64,000 nt of DNA from Notamacropus eugenii (GCF_028372415.1 NC_092874.1:338152151-338216150), one strand, 5' to 3'. Numbered from the stretch's first letter, positions 45,827-56,730 are shown. Translations and numbers: made by a program. The notes: a model not told the origin generated them from the sequence alone.

Positions 45827-46800
45827 TGCTTCAGGCCCTTTAGTTTTGCAAGGCCTTCCAGACTTAGTAATTTAAGCTTCCTCCAAGTTCTATAAGGGAA
45901 TCTCTTCAGAACTCAATTTCCCTTCAAAACAGCTTGAAGGGATTGAATTTGGTGGGATGGAGAGAGATTTTGTAAAGAACACAAAACTCAGGCCCTAGGA
46001 GCGTTTCTTCAGTGTCAGGAGAAATAAATACTGTTTGCACATAGAAATTAGAATATACATACCAGCAAAGAGGAGTCTTTGACTTTTTGCTTTCTGTGAT
46101 GTTGTTTTTCCCTCAGCACACCCCAGAAGTAGTTGTGCCTACTTTTTGAACTCAGTAGAGAAGTGACCCCCCATGACTTTGAGGAGTAAATCCACAGTAG
46201 GGGCAGCAAAACAATGTTTAAGCTGAAAGAAACGCTCTAGCCCAGCATAGAGTTAAAGAACGTGGGTCCTAAAAGGAAGAGTTATCTTGCTCAGACACAC
46301 AGGACAGTAGTTGACCCTGGTGGAGTGGGGAAGCAAACAATGTCTCTAATAGCAGGCACAGACACCATCTCCAGTAACAGTCCACAGCAGACAATGGGCA
46401 AAGATACTGGCAGAGGAGAGCAAGTTGGTCTCCAACTGTAGTAGCAGCCCAGTGGACCTGTGCAATGGCAAAAAACAGGTCCACTGAAGTACATTGCTTA
46501 CTTTAATGTACAACTTATCAGCCTCTCTTCATCTTTGCCAGTATAATACTCAGTAATCATTGTCCTTTGTCTTCCTTGGATGGGCTTAGAGGACCAAGGA
46601 GTAGTAGGGGGTTGTTTCATGCAATAATCTAACTAGCTTTGGAGGAAAAGGAGGGAGTCCCTAAGAGTCCTCTTCTTGGGTCAAAGATTTTGTATTTTCA
46701 TTGGACTCCTTGGGAGGAGATCCTGGCTAGCAGGACTAGGAACACTGAGTAATCGTACAAGGCAGTTTTCCCTCACCTATGATGGGAATCAATGACTATG
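45827..46800. other. Unassigned sequence
   Basis: No gene or family recognised. 46449-46485 contains a small hairpin (gtggacctgtgcaatggc / aaaaaacaggtccac). Minus-strand frames of about 70 codons have no features. Confidence 0.45.
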
Positions 46801-47045
46801 AAAGAATGGCACATTGGATAGAACTCTGGGTCTGGAGTCAGAAAGACCTGAGTTCAAATCCAGCCTCAGATACACACTAGCTGTATGATTCTGGGTAATG
46901 CACTTAGTTCTGTTGGACTTAGTTTCCTCATCTGTAAAATGAACTGGAGAAAAAAGTGGCAAATTGCTCCAGTATCTTTTTCAAGAAAACTCCAAATTGT
47001 GTCATGAAGAGTTGTACAAGCCTGAAACAACTGAACAGCAATAGG
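46801..47045 (+). repeat. tRNA-headed SINE with RTE-type tail, sense
   Basis: 'ggcacattggatagaactctgggtctggagtcag', 'gacctgagttcaaatccagcctcag' (B-box-like), 'gtttcctcatctgtaaaatg', 'ggcaaattgctccagtatc' and 'tgaagagttgtacaagcctgaaacaactgaacagc'. Near full length. Confidence 0.85.
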
Positions 47046-47324
47046 CTGTTCCTGTTTCTGGCCACCTTTATGGACTGAGAGATACACTGTGAGTTACAAA
47101 TATTTGGCATCACTCATCATATGGACCTGATTATTTAGATTGGAGATTCAGTCCATTCTGGCACTCTTCCAGATTCAATGACCTCTTCAGAGAATGTTCA
47201 TAGTATATATTTTGTTTGTATATTTCTATTTAATTTTTCTTTTCTTCCTTTAGTGCTTTTTATATCATTCTTTTAAAATACATTTCTACTTTGAAAAGCA
47301 GAAATGATGGAAGATTTTCTAGAT

Positions 47325-47555
47325 CAGTGATGTCAAACTCACATAAAAACAGGGGCCACTAAGCTGTAGATAAGTATTCCTTATGGAGATTCTAAATCAG
47401 TATATGTGAGTCTTGTATACATTTAGTTTCAAAAGGTAATGTTTTATTGTATTTTTATGTATTTTGTTAAATATTTTATGATTATATTTTAATCAGATTT
47501 GGGCCATGCTTGGGGATTTGGGCCTCATGCAACATTAAAGCTATCTGACCCCTCT
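47325..47555. mobile_element. hAT-like MITE (about 231 bp)
   Basis: Left end CAGTGATGTCAAACTC and reverse-complemented right end CAGAGGGGTCAGATAG are partly similar. The interior 'gggccact', 'tttgggccatgc' and 'gggcctcatgc' matches a marsupial MITE pattern. No clear 8-bp TSD found. Confidence 0.5.
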
Positions 47556-48667
47556 GCTGTACAAGGCCTTAAAGACATTACCACAAAGGATAGAGGAACA
47601 ATATCTTACCACCATCCACCTACTCTCCCCCAAAGACCATATAAGTTAGGCAAGTCCATTATTCTAATATCTTAAAATGTAATGAAATATTCCTTGAGAT
47701 TTTTTGGTTCCAGGGACTAAAGACACAGAACACTGATTTTACTTCCTCATCATGAGAGAACAAAAGAGTCACGAGGCACACCAGGATGTTTGGTTGGAGG
47801 ATCACTCCAATGGAGGGTAACTCCATTTAAATTAATCAATGCTTATCCTGTGTTGAATATCCTTCTCATGCTATGATTAAAGCATTTTTATTAATAATTG
47901 AAATACCTTTGAGTATCTCATTTTGTTTTGTAATTGAACTTAAACTTTCATTGGGCTGACCCGGTACATTCTTTGTAAAGTCTGTTTATGAATTGTTGTA
48001 GGCAAATGAATTCATCACAAAATTGGTTATTTCCCCATCTAGAAGGTACTAAACTTGGCTAGATTGGTTCTCAGGTAAATATCTAGGTAAGAAGTTCTGA
48101 GAGTCTGAACAAGTGTGATGTCTGTGTGAATACATGGGAAAAGACAACCAGGAGATATTGTAGAAGTAGAAATTACAGGAGTTGAAAAAAAGGATATATA
48201 TAGGATGAAGGTTGAGGAATTCAGGGCAGCAAGGTTGCAAACTTGGGAAGTGGGAAGGATATTGGTGCTTATGACAAAAATAGGAAAGTTTGGAGAAAGG
48301 GTGAATTTTTCAGAAAAATAATGCAATATGTACATCAGATCATAATCCACTCATCCCTGGTAATTCTGTGTGATTTTTTTCTGCATCACTAAAAATGAAA
48401 GAGTAGAGAAATCTTACTCAATGGTTATTGCCCCAGAGTACAGATCCACTTAAGGGACACCAGGTAAGGATATGTGATTATCTAGTACAAAGAATATGTG
48501 TATGCAAGGAGTTTTGCTTAGTGGAACCTGCGCAGAAGCTACAGGCTGAAGGTACCTTGGTCATAGTTAAGTTATGACTTCCCTGAATGGGTGATCCCTA
48601 TTGAAGACTGATGGAGAATGGGTCAGTGTTCAGTGGTCATAGGTGAAGGTAGTAGGGAGGTTTTGTT
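47556..48667. other. Unassigned sequence
   Basis: A purine-rich region (48090-48350) gives a featureless 103-codon minus-strand frame with slight L2-like texture (48039-48350, '...LPTSQVCNLAALNSS'). This may be an antisense L2 trace, but it is too weak to call. Confidence 0.4.
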
Positions 48668-48679
48668 GAAAATATACTC

Positions 48680-49398
48680 AAAACTATGCCCAAAGGGCTA
48701 TAAAAATGTGAATACCCTTTGACCCAGCAATACCGCTTCTCGGGCTATATCCCAAAGAGATCATAAAAATGGGGAAAGGATCCACATGTACAAATATATT
48801 TATAGCAACTCTTCTTTTCCAGTTAAGCACTAGAAATTGAGGGGATGTCCATTAATTGGGGAATGACTAAACAAGTTGTGGTATATGAATGAAATGGAAT
48901 ACTATTGTGCTATAAGAAATGATGAGCAGATGGATTTCAGAAAAACCTAGAAAGACTTATATGAACTGATGCTCCGAGAAGTGAGCAGAGCCAGGACAAC
49001 TTGGTACACAGTAACAACCACAATGTGCAATGACTGATTTTGATAGACTTAGCCCTTCTTAGTAATGCAAGAACCTAAAACAATTCCAAAGGATTTATGA
49101 TGGAAAATGCTATCCACATCCAGAGAAAGAACTATGGATGTGGAATGCAGAATGAAGTAGACTATTTTCTTTTTTGTTTTATTTTGTCTTTCTCATGGTT
49201 TCTCTTTTTTGTTATAATTCTTCTATGCAACATGACTAACATGAAAATGTGTTTAATAGGAATGTGTGTGTAGAGCCCATATCAGATTGCATGCCATCTT
49301 GGGGAGGGGGAGGAGGAGAAAATTTAAAACTTATGGAAGGGAATACTGAAAACTAAAAATAAATAAACTAATAAAAAAGCACACCCTCCCCTATAAAA
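48680..49398 (+). mobile_element. Short L1 3' end with perfect 12-bp TSD, sense
   Basis: TSD gaaaatatactc at 48668-48679 and 49399-49410. The L1 part starts at 'actatgcccaaagggctataaaaatgtg' in the ORF2 C-terminus and runs through the 3' UTR to 'aaaaataaataaactaataaaaaa' (about 49378). About 20 bp ('gcacaccctcccctataaaa') separate the A-rich tail from the downstream TSD and look like a short 3' transduction. Severely 5'-truncated. Confidence 0.85.
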
Positions 49399-49689
49399 GA
49401 AAATATACTCCTACGTCACCATCAAGGGAAAGAAAGAATACAGTCCCTTTCTGTACCCTCTGATAGATTATATACCCTCTAAGGACAAACTAGAGCAGCT
49501 TGGTAGAGTTTACCCTATATCTTGGAGACCACTGCCATAGAGAAAGAAGTTGAAAGAAAGGACTTTGTAGTTGTTGAAATTAAGATGCCACTGATGAAGA
49601 TTATTCAAATAAATACAAGAAGAGTATAGACACAGGGGCTTGTTAACTACTTATTATTTATTAACTTCTTATCCAGTCTGAGGAAGAGA

Positions 49690-49708
49690 ATACACACACA
49701 CACATATG

Positions 49709-49748
<40 letters not shown>
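49690..49748. repeat. (CA)n-(TATG)n-(TA)n compound microsatellite
   Basis: CA repeats, then TATG, then about 30 bp of TA. Other simple runs follow at 49891-49915 (C then A) and 49959-49971 (A). Confidence 0.95.
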
Positions 49749-49750
<2 letters not shown>

Positions 49751-49969
49751 ATAGCAGCAACAAAAAAAAAGGAGATGAAGAAGAAATAGAGTCCAGAAAG
49801 GAGGAGGAATAGGCATATTTGAGCTTATGGATAAAGCTGGAGAGGAAATTCTTCAAGTAAAATAGTATGATTCTCTAGGAATGACTACTTCCCCCCCCCC
49901 CAAAAAAAAAAAAAAACAAATGAGTAAGACAGTGATTTGGAGCTGGCCTGTGATAAAAGAAAAAAAAAA

Positions 49970-50334
49970 AACTGAATCTGCTGAGGGGAAGAGGCAATGA
50001 GGAGCTCCTCAGGGCCTGCCATGACCTGTCTCCTAGAGCTTACCTCTCCAACTGCTTTACCAGTCTTCCAACGGTTCCAGCCCCCTCCTGTGGGGGAGGG
50101 GAACGACCAAACAGTTCACTGGAGGAGCTGCTTACTGCACTTTATTGCTTAACCCAGTTCCCCCGACCTTCCCATGTTCCCCCTTATATACCCTGCCGTA
50201 GCTCCTCCCATGTTCCACCCTGGAGGTAGAGCTCAGCTCCAGAAGGGGCCTTCCCAGCACCCAAAGGCGGGTTCTCACCCCCAGGCGTCTCTGGGCTCAC
50301 CAAGGGGCCACAGTCCAGAGCTCGTCCCTCTACA
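49970..50334 (-). mobile_element. GC-rich LTR-like fossil, antisense
   Basis: Read on the minus strand from 50334, it starts TGTAGAGGG, has a TATATAAG promoter motif (about 50185-50192) and an AATAAA signal (about 50143-50148) spaced as in a retroviral LTR, then U5-like sequence to about 49970. No viral genes adjoin it, so it looks like a solo or isolated LTR. Relatively high CpG suggests moderate rather than great age. The family is not assigned. Confidence 0.5.
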
Positions 50335-50394
50335 AAGAGTGGGATTACATTGTTTCAAGAAAAAGAAAGTATAGATCCCTAGTAGAGTTTTGAG

Positions 50395-50560
50395 ATATAG
50401 GTGATAAATATATAGGAAAGACTGCATGCTGTGTTGAGTAGAGTAAAGAAAAATTGAGTTCAATTTCTACTACTTCTACATATTGGATGAATGACCCTAG
50501 GCAAGTCACTGATTCTTTTAGTGTTCCAGGAAAATCTTGAAGACCAAGTTTCAAAGCAGG
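50395..50560 (+). repeat. MIR-type SINE, sense, diverged
   Basis: 'gagttcaatttctactac', 'gaatgaccctaggcaagtcactg' and 'ttagtgttccaggaaaatc' in order. Confidence 0.55.
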
Positions 50561-50839
50561 TTATGACATGCTTTGAGAGATGAAGTTTCTTTACTGAGAG
50601 TTCCCTGTATCTTCAAAAATTACAGTTCCAGTCTAAAAGCAAAATGAAGAATAATAGATATCAATATTAATAGATGTTTTTCTTACATGAAGTAAATCCT
50701 TGGGCTTTCTTTCCACATTTATTCTTCAAATTTCTTCCCTTTTACAGGTAAGTTTATCCCATTAACAATTAGGTTAATCATTGCTAAGTGTTTCTTCCTT
50801 CTTCCAAATTCTTTTATAATATCTAGTTTGGGTGGAGAG

Positions 50840-51310
50840 AAAAAGAAATTCAGCAATGAATAACTTGAATATTAATGGAATGTATTCATTCAAAAAAAGG
50901 GAAAAGTATTCCAAAATAGAATGCAAGATGAAATTTTCTATACAAAAGAACCACATTTAAAACATTATGCTTCCAAGGTTAAAAATACAGAACTGGAGTA
51001 GAACTTATTATACTTCAATTGAATATTAAAAGGAGGAATGTTAATAATGAATTCCAGCAAGAAAAGACTTAAAATGGGTGTTGTTCAAAAAGGCAAATAG
51101 GGATGCTTAAAGTCACCATAGATAATAATATCAGCATTAAATAAATGGGTGACTAACGTCATCAAGTCTGAATAACTAAAAGAAAATGTAACTGAATTGC
51201 ACAAAGACCTATACACTTAAGATAATAATGGTAGTTATCATAATTGCCTTTTTTGAGAATTAGAGAAATCTGACAAGGAAGAAATTATGGATTTGAACAT
51301 GATTGGAGAT
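50840..51310 (+). mobile_element. Old L1 ORF2 endonuclease fragment, sense
   Basis: 'aataacttgaatattaatggaatg' parallels the NxNG start of the endonuclease. 'tctatacaaaagaaccacatttaaaac' parallels the LQETHLK block, and 'ctggagtagaacttattatacttc' and 'caccatagataataatatcagc' follow in ORF2 order. The catalytic Glu word is altered and the frame is broken. The 5' boundary may extend to about 50700. Confidence 0.6.
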
Positions 51311-51554
51311 AAAAATTTATATAGGACACTTAGGGTGATAACTTAATGGGAATCAGGAGAAATATACTTAGATTTCAGCATTGACAACATATCTCAGTTA
51401 AAAATGTCCAGTTTCTGAAAATTACATTTCATGCAAATATTTTATCTGCAGTCACATATTCTATAAATCCAAGGATCATGTAAAATAAGACTGCATAAGA
51501 AGCCTTATAACCACTTTATTATTTATATGCACTCTCTTCTGAATAAAATATACT

Positions 51555-51627
51555 TATGATCATGAGTGTCTAGATATCTTCAATATTTTAGATTCCAAAG
51601 AATAAATCAATAAGACGCCATGGCTCT
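51555..51627 (+). repeat. Direct repeat copy 1 (73 bp)
   Basis: Aligns without gaps to 52626-52698 at about 62 of 73 positions. The shared text begins 'tatgatcatg' and includes 'gtctagatatct' and 'gattccaaagaa'. Confidence 0.85.
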
Positions 51628-52625
51628 CCACCACACTGGTAAACTGTATGTGTAACATTCTCATTCAACTTCTATAGCATTAGACTAGCTAGATAATTCA
51701 GATACTTATATACCAATTTATTGCCACTTATTCAGATTTTCCATGCTCTAGTTTGCCTATTGGTCTCTAAGTCTAGTCTTATTGATGGCCTACAGTGAAT
51801 AGGGTGGTTTCTGCTCAATGGGATCAAGCCTGATAGTTGGCCTCTGTTTCCTTAGGAGCTACATTGTTGGAAAAGTGGGCAGAAAAAGAATGTTCTGTAG
51901 ATCTATTCTCTCTCCTCTCTCTATGAAGTCTACTTTAGACTGAGGAGGCCTTGGTAGCCTTCTCTATTTCTCATTGTTGTATTAAATGCAGATTCTCTTT
52001 TATCCCAGTTTTGACCTTGAGCTTTCCTGCATTGGCTATTCACTGCTGTAAATAAGTCTAGCTACAGATGATGGATAGAAACTTCATGGGATTTGATTCT
52101 GTGACTGTCACATCCTCTTGTTCTCCAGTTTACTAAGATGACAAACTAACTCTTCTCTAGACAACAAGGGTTATGACAATTCTGTCTTTAAGAATTTGGC
52201 TTTTCTATGGAGATATTTTGTAAACTGGTAGGTAGCCATCTTTAAGGTGGTGGGAAAGGGGAAAGAAAAAAGAAAAAAAAAGAAATTTACATGAAAAGTT
52301 TACCATATATTTAAAAGAAACAGCAAATTTTACATAAAAGATTTTCAGTTTCATGTGCAAACATCTTTTGTTATTATTATTATTATAAAATAAGACATAT
52401 ATTTTGTTTTATCCCACAGATTAAAAATAAAATAAATTTTAAAAAATAAATTGATAGACTATTTAGTGTCTTAATTATATATTATGGAGTGATTCTCTCC
52501 TAGTACGCTATCTTGTGTTTTCCTAGGACACTAACAGATAATTCTAATCCCCCTGAGTGAAGTCCCTGAGAATGTGTTGTACCATTGCAGTAGACCCTCT
52601 CAACTTGCCTCTAATTTGAGTGATG

Positions 52626-52698
52626 TATGATCATGTGTGTCTAGATATCTCCAATACTGTAGATTCCAAAGAACAGGTCATTAGGAAGCCATAGCTCT
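52626..52698 (+). repeat. Direct repeat copy 2 (73 bp)
   Basis: Partner of 51555-51627, 1,071 bp downstream in the same orientation. Flanks outside the 73 bp do not obviously align. Origin unknown. Confidence 0.85.
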
Positions 52699-54017
52699 TG
52701 ATGAAATAATATGTATTCGCTAATGCCTATGTCTTTCTGAAGAGTACTATAGGATAGAATTAGAAGGCCAAAAATTGATCCTACCAAGCCTTCTGCTCAA
52801 GCATCAGGAACTGTCATATATCCAAGAGTGTGTGATTAAAATGTTCTCCATGTGAGACTTCTTAAGAATGATATGCATAGTTTTAGACTTTTTGATACTG
52901 ACCACACCAAAAATTCCCTTGGTATCTAGCTCTCTAAATTTCAACTTAGATCACAGTAAATCTTGGCAAGTAAACCATAAAGTTTACTTACTCCTCTCTT
53001 AACACTTTGACCACTGTGAAAGCCCTATAGTTCATGATTGGGATATGCCTGGACACACTGACTGAAGTGGGGTATTATACCTAGGATGTTGCTTATATTC
53101 CTCCATTTCTCTTTCAGAGAACTGGAACCTGTGGAGCTATTTTCAAGCTCCAAAAGTTTCTCATTTCTTATGTCTTCAGGTAAACAGTACATTTCTTTCA
53201 ACATCATTGGCACTTGTATACACCCTTTGGAACTTAGGAGGAGCAGAATCTCTTGTGTGCTGGATAAAGAGATTTTTCTTGACACATGTCCCTAGTCATC
53301 ACTACACCTTTTTTTGTCATGGATTAATAAGCTTGGAAAACTGTTTTCTCATAGATCATGTATGATTGGTTATAATCAAATAAAGCTAAAATTCAATAAA
53401 TCATGGCAGAGCTTCAATTTCTGTATCTACTACAACTGTGGTATATCTTTAAGGGAGTTGAATCTGATTCCCCGATAAGTCCATCTTGGACAATATTGCT
53501 GTCTATAGATTCTTATTCTGCAGCTGTGCTTATTACCAGTTGTCTATGCTCAATATGGGTAGAGCAGATAGTCAAAGCTATATGCTTTATTTTAACTGAA
53601 TGTACGGTCTCCAGAGGCAGTACCAGATTCTCACCTATGCTAAGCTCCATTTCCTTCATTCCATAGATAGCCTTCATTTCTTCTATATAGTTCACCATGG
53701 TTTTTGTAACCCGGGGCCTCTGGGACAGATATCTGCCTCTACATTAATTCCCATTGGTCAGTAATATATATTGAACTCATAGTTAGCCTAGGCCACTACC
53801 CTTTTTGGATTGCAGCATAAAATTTAAAATTCTTTGGAATTTAGGTCAAGAGGTTGCTGTCTGTCCATAATTGAAATTATGTTCCATATATTTATTCTTG
53901 AAACTTCAATGACAACTTGCTTTTAGGCCCGGGAATTTTGTGTCATAGAATCTGTTTCCTATTGGGAAAATGTAGCAGAATTTTGGTAACTATTTTCTTT
54001 TTCTAAAAAATTGTCCC

Positions 54018-54850
54018 GGGGGGCGGAGCCAAGATGGCGGAGTGAAAGCAACGACTCACCTAAGCTCCTGGAAAAACTCCTCTGGATATATCTGGGGGGA
54101 GAGTCTGACCAGACTTTGGAGGTGTAGAATCCAGTGGGAGACGGACTTTGACAGATTCGGAGCCCAGGCTGGACTGGAAGGTCCACGGGAGGGATCTGTT
54201 CCGCGGGGGTAAGACCCCGGCGCACAGCGCAGCGCGGTCGGCGCGGCAGGGCGGAAGGGACCCGAGGGGCCCGAGAGTGGCGGGCGAGACCAGCGGAGCA
54301 GGAGATAAGCCAGGCCGAGCCAACGATATCAGCGCAACAGCCTTTGAAATCTTCAGCCTAAAGACGGGACTTCAGTGGGTCACTACTTGAACATCCAGAA
54401 GCTGGGATGCCGGAGTGGTCAGTAAGTGCTCTCCCCTCCCCCCCGATGACCGTGAGGGAACCATAAAATTCTTCCCCAGATTGATCCTGGATCAGTGGGA
54501 GCAGCAGAAGGGGGCGGGTGGTCTCATAACACCAGAGGCTGGAGAGGTGGCAAAGGGGGATTCTTCCTACCGTGGTGGAGGCAATCTGGAGGGACAGACG
54601 ACCCAGGGCAGAGAAAAATTCGCACTGAGACCCAAGCAAGCCTCAACCCGGGAGACGAGCCCCAGGAGGGGCGGGAACACACATTAGCCTCTAGGCGTGC
54701 CCCAGCCCTCCAGGGAAAAGGGAAGACAATAGGGAAGCTGGGATCACCATCCCCGGACCTTGCCTTTGCCTCAGGCCAGCTGAGGAGATATCCTGAGACC
54801 AGACCACACCTCCCACACACCTATCAAGCTAAACCCAGGGTTGATCTGGG

Positions 54851-54886
<36 letters not shown>

Positions 54887-54983
54887 AAAAGCCTGCTTTT
54901 AGCCTAGACAAACATCAACTCAACTTAAAAGATCTGTATCTTCTGACTGAAACAACCAAAAGCTACAACACTCAGCCAACATC
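54018..54983 (+). promoter_or_regulatory. L1 5' UTR / internal promoter with YY1-like site
   Basis: Starts GGGGGGCGGAGCC, followed at 54029-54038 by CCAAGATGGC, the YY1-type motif that human L1 has at the same place to fix the transcription start. A CpG-rich stretch lies at about 54170-54310, typical of an internal promoter and of DNA methylation control. An (AAC)n run sits at 54853-54888. Overlapping frames here (up to 135 codons) look like short upstream ORFs or chance. Confidence 0.8.
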
Positions 54984-56165
54984 ATGAATCGGAAAAAGCA
55001 GACGAAAAGTGAAAAAACCATAGAATCTTTCTATGGGGATAAGGACCAAAACACAAACACCAAAGAGGTCAGAGCTGAGACTGTACTTCCATCTGAAACC
55101 TCAGATGGGACTATGAATTTCTCGCAAGCACAACTAGATTACCTGGAACGTCTGAAGAAGGATATAAAAGAAAAACTGGCCAATGACTTTAAAACCATAA
55201 AAAAAGAATTCACTGATGAGAACATCAATCTGAAAAAGAAAATTGAAGAAATGGAAAAGGAAGTTCAAAAATTAACTGGAGAGAATAATTCCCTAAAAGG
55301 AAGAGTTAATCAAACGGAAAAGGAAACTCAAAACCTAATAGGGAAAATTGATCAGATGGAAAAGGAAACCCAAAACCTAACTGGGAAAATTGGTCGAATG
55401 GAAAAAGAAGTACAAAAATTAAATGGAGAAAATAGCTCCTTAAAGGGAAAAATTGGCCAGATGGAAAAGGAGATGCGAAAGCTAACTGAAGAAAACAATA
55501 CGATCAAGATTAGAATTGGGCAAGTAGAAACTAATGACTCAATGAGGCAACAAGAATCAGTCAAACAAAATCTAAAGAATGAAAAGATAGAAGAAAATCT
55601 AAAATATTTAATTGGAAAAACAACTGACCTGGAAAATAGATCCAGGAGAGAAAATCTAAGAATTATTGGCCTGCCAGAAACCCATGATGAAGAAAAGAGT
55701 CTGGACAATATCTTCCAGGAAATCATCAAGGAAAACTGCCCAGAAGTACTAGACTCAGAGGGCAAAATAGTCATCGAAAGAATCCACCGTTCCCCTCCCA
55801 AAAGGGATCCCAAACTCAAAACCCCAAGAAATATAGTTGCCAAATTCCAGAGCTATCAAGTGAAGGAGAAAATACTACAAGCAGCCAGAAAGAAACAATT
55901 TAAATATCAAGGTCACACAGTCAGGATCACACAGGACCTTGCAGCTTCTACATTAAAAGATCGAAAGAATTGGAACCCAATATTCCGTAAGGCAAAGGAG
56001 TTGGGACTCCAACCGAGGATCAACTACCCAGCAAAGTTCAGCATAACATTTCAGGCAAGGAGAAAGTCATTCAACGAAATAAGGGATTTCCAGAGCTTCC
56101 TGACCAAAACACCAGAACTCAATAGACAATTTGATCTTCAAATGCAGGTCTCCAGAGAATCATAA
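54984..56165 (+). CDS. ORF1: L1 ORF1 protein (393 aa), intact
   Basis: ORF1p is a trimeric RNA-binding chaperone that packages L1 RNA in the cytoplasm. The start is the ATG at 54984, about 966 nt into the element. Layout: basic N-terminus with SFYGDKDQNTN (15-25); coiled coil about 50-210, in which residues 86-177 consist of repeated 14- and 21-residue heptad units (MEKE.Q.LTG); RRM from about 221 (SRRENLRIIGLPE); C-terminal domain with KKQFKYQGHTVRITQDLAASTL (303-324) and QPRINYPAKFSI (343-354), both close to human ORF1p. It is longer than human ORF1p (338 aa), mainly through the coiled coil. No stop or frameshift. Probably encodes a foldable protein; expression is unknown. Confidence 0.93.
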   Translation: MNRKKQTKSEKTIESFYGDKDQNTNTKEVRAETVLPSETSDGTMNFSQAQLDYLERLKKDIKEKLANDFKTIKKEFTDENINLKKKIEEMEKEVQKLTGENNSLKGRVNQTEKETQNLIGKIDQMEKETQNLTGKIGRMEKEVQKLNGENSSLKGKIGQMEKEMRKLTEENNTIKIRIGQVETNDSMRQQESVKQNLKNEKIEENLKYLIGKTTDLENRSRRENLRIIGLPETHDEEKSLDNIFQEIIKENCPEVLDSEGKIVIERIHRSPPKRDPKLKTPRNIVAKFQSYQVKEKILQAARKKQFKYQGHTVRITQDLAASTLKDRKNWNPIFRKAKELGLQPRINYPAKFSITFQARRKSFNEIRDFQSFLTKTPELNRQFDLQMQVSRES

Positions 56166-56730
56166 AAAGGTAAACAGAGGGGAAAAAACAAAAACGAAAA
56201 CTTGCAACTCAATTAGGGCAATCTGTTTACCTCCCTGTAAGGGAAGATGCTACCTGTTAATCTTGAGAACTGTGCAGCTATTATGATAAAAGGGATATAT
56301 GTAGAGGGAATGGGCATAAAGTAAATGATGTCATGGCAAAAATATGATTTAAGTATGAGAAGGAAATGTAATAGGAGGTGTGGAAAGGGGGAAGCAGAAA
56401 ATGGCAAATTATATCACAGGAAGAAGTACAAAACTATAGTAGAGGGAAGGAGGGGAGGGAGATGAGCATTGTTTGAGAGGTACTCTCATCTGATTTGTTC
56501 AAAGGAGGGAACAATAACCTTAAGCAGATAATCCTAACTAGCTCTATAGGTAGTAGGAGGGGAAGGGGGAAGAAAGGGGAGGGTGGCTAAAAGGGAGGAA
56601 AGAAGCAATAAGAGTAAAGGGGACTAAAAGGGAGGGGGGCTAAAAGAAGGAGGGGAAGGCTGCAGGAGGAGGGGGAGAAAAGTGAATACTATTGAGGAGG
56701 GGAAGGGAGACGGGAGAGTTAAAAGCACAA
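56166..56730 (+). other. L1 inter-ORF spacer, purine-rich, 565 nt
   Basis: Between the ORF1 stop and the first ORF2 ATG. 56380-56760 is G/A-dominated (ggaagggggaagaaagggg type). The frame leading into ORF2 is open upstream only from about 56692 and has no ATG before 56731. The spacer is much longer than the 63-nt spacer of human L1. Similar purine-rich spacers occur in the L1 at 43032 and in the HAL1-type elements. Confidence 0.85.

Larger units (their letters stand above)
51311..53990. other. Unassigned 2.7-kb region with a dispersed direct repeat
   Basis: Apart from the 73-bp repeat pair listed separately, I recognise nothing. Minus-strand frames at 53025-53285 (86 codons) and 53513-53698 (61 codons) look less repetitive than their surroundings, but match no family I know and carry no start context or domain. 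Confidence 0.4.

Noticed and set aside
54495-54902. Frame of 135 codons with an Asn run in the L1 5' UTR
   Set aside because: The Asn run is the (AAC)n tract and the frame overlaps others in GC-rich untranslated sequence; no ORF0-like conservation can be shown.
55352-55843. 163-codon minus-strand frame inside L1 ORF1
   Set aside because: Shadow of the repetitive ORF1 coiled coil on the opposite strand; Ser/Phe/Ile-rich complement of Lys/Glu codons.
56692-56730. Earlier start for L1 ORF2 at 56692
   Set aside because: The codon there is TTG; the first in-frame ATG is 56731, which also gives a constant four-residue offset to human ORF2.
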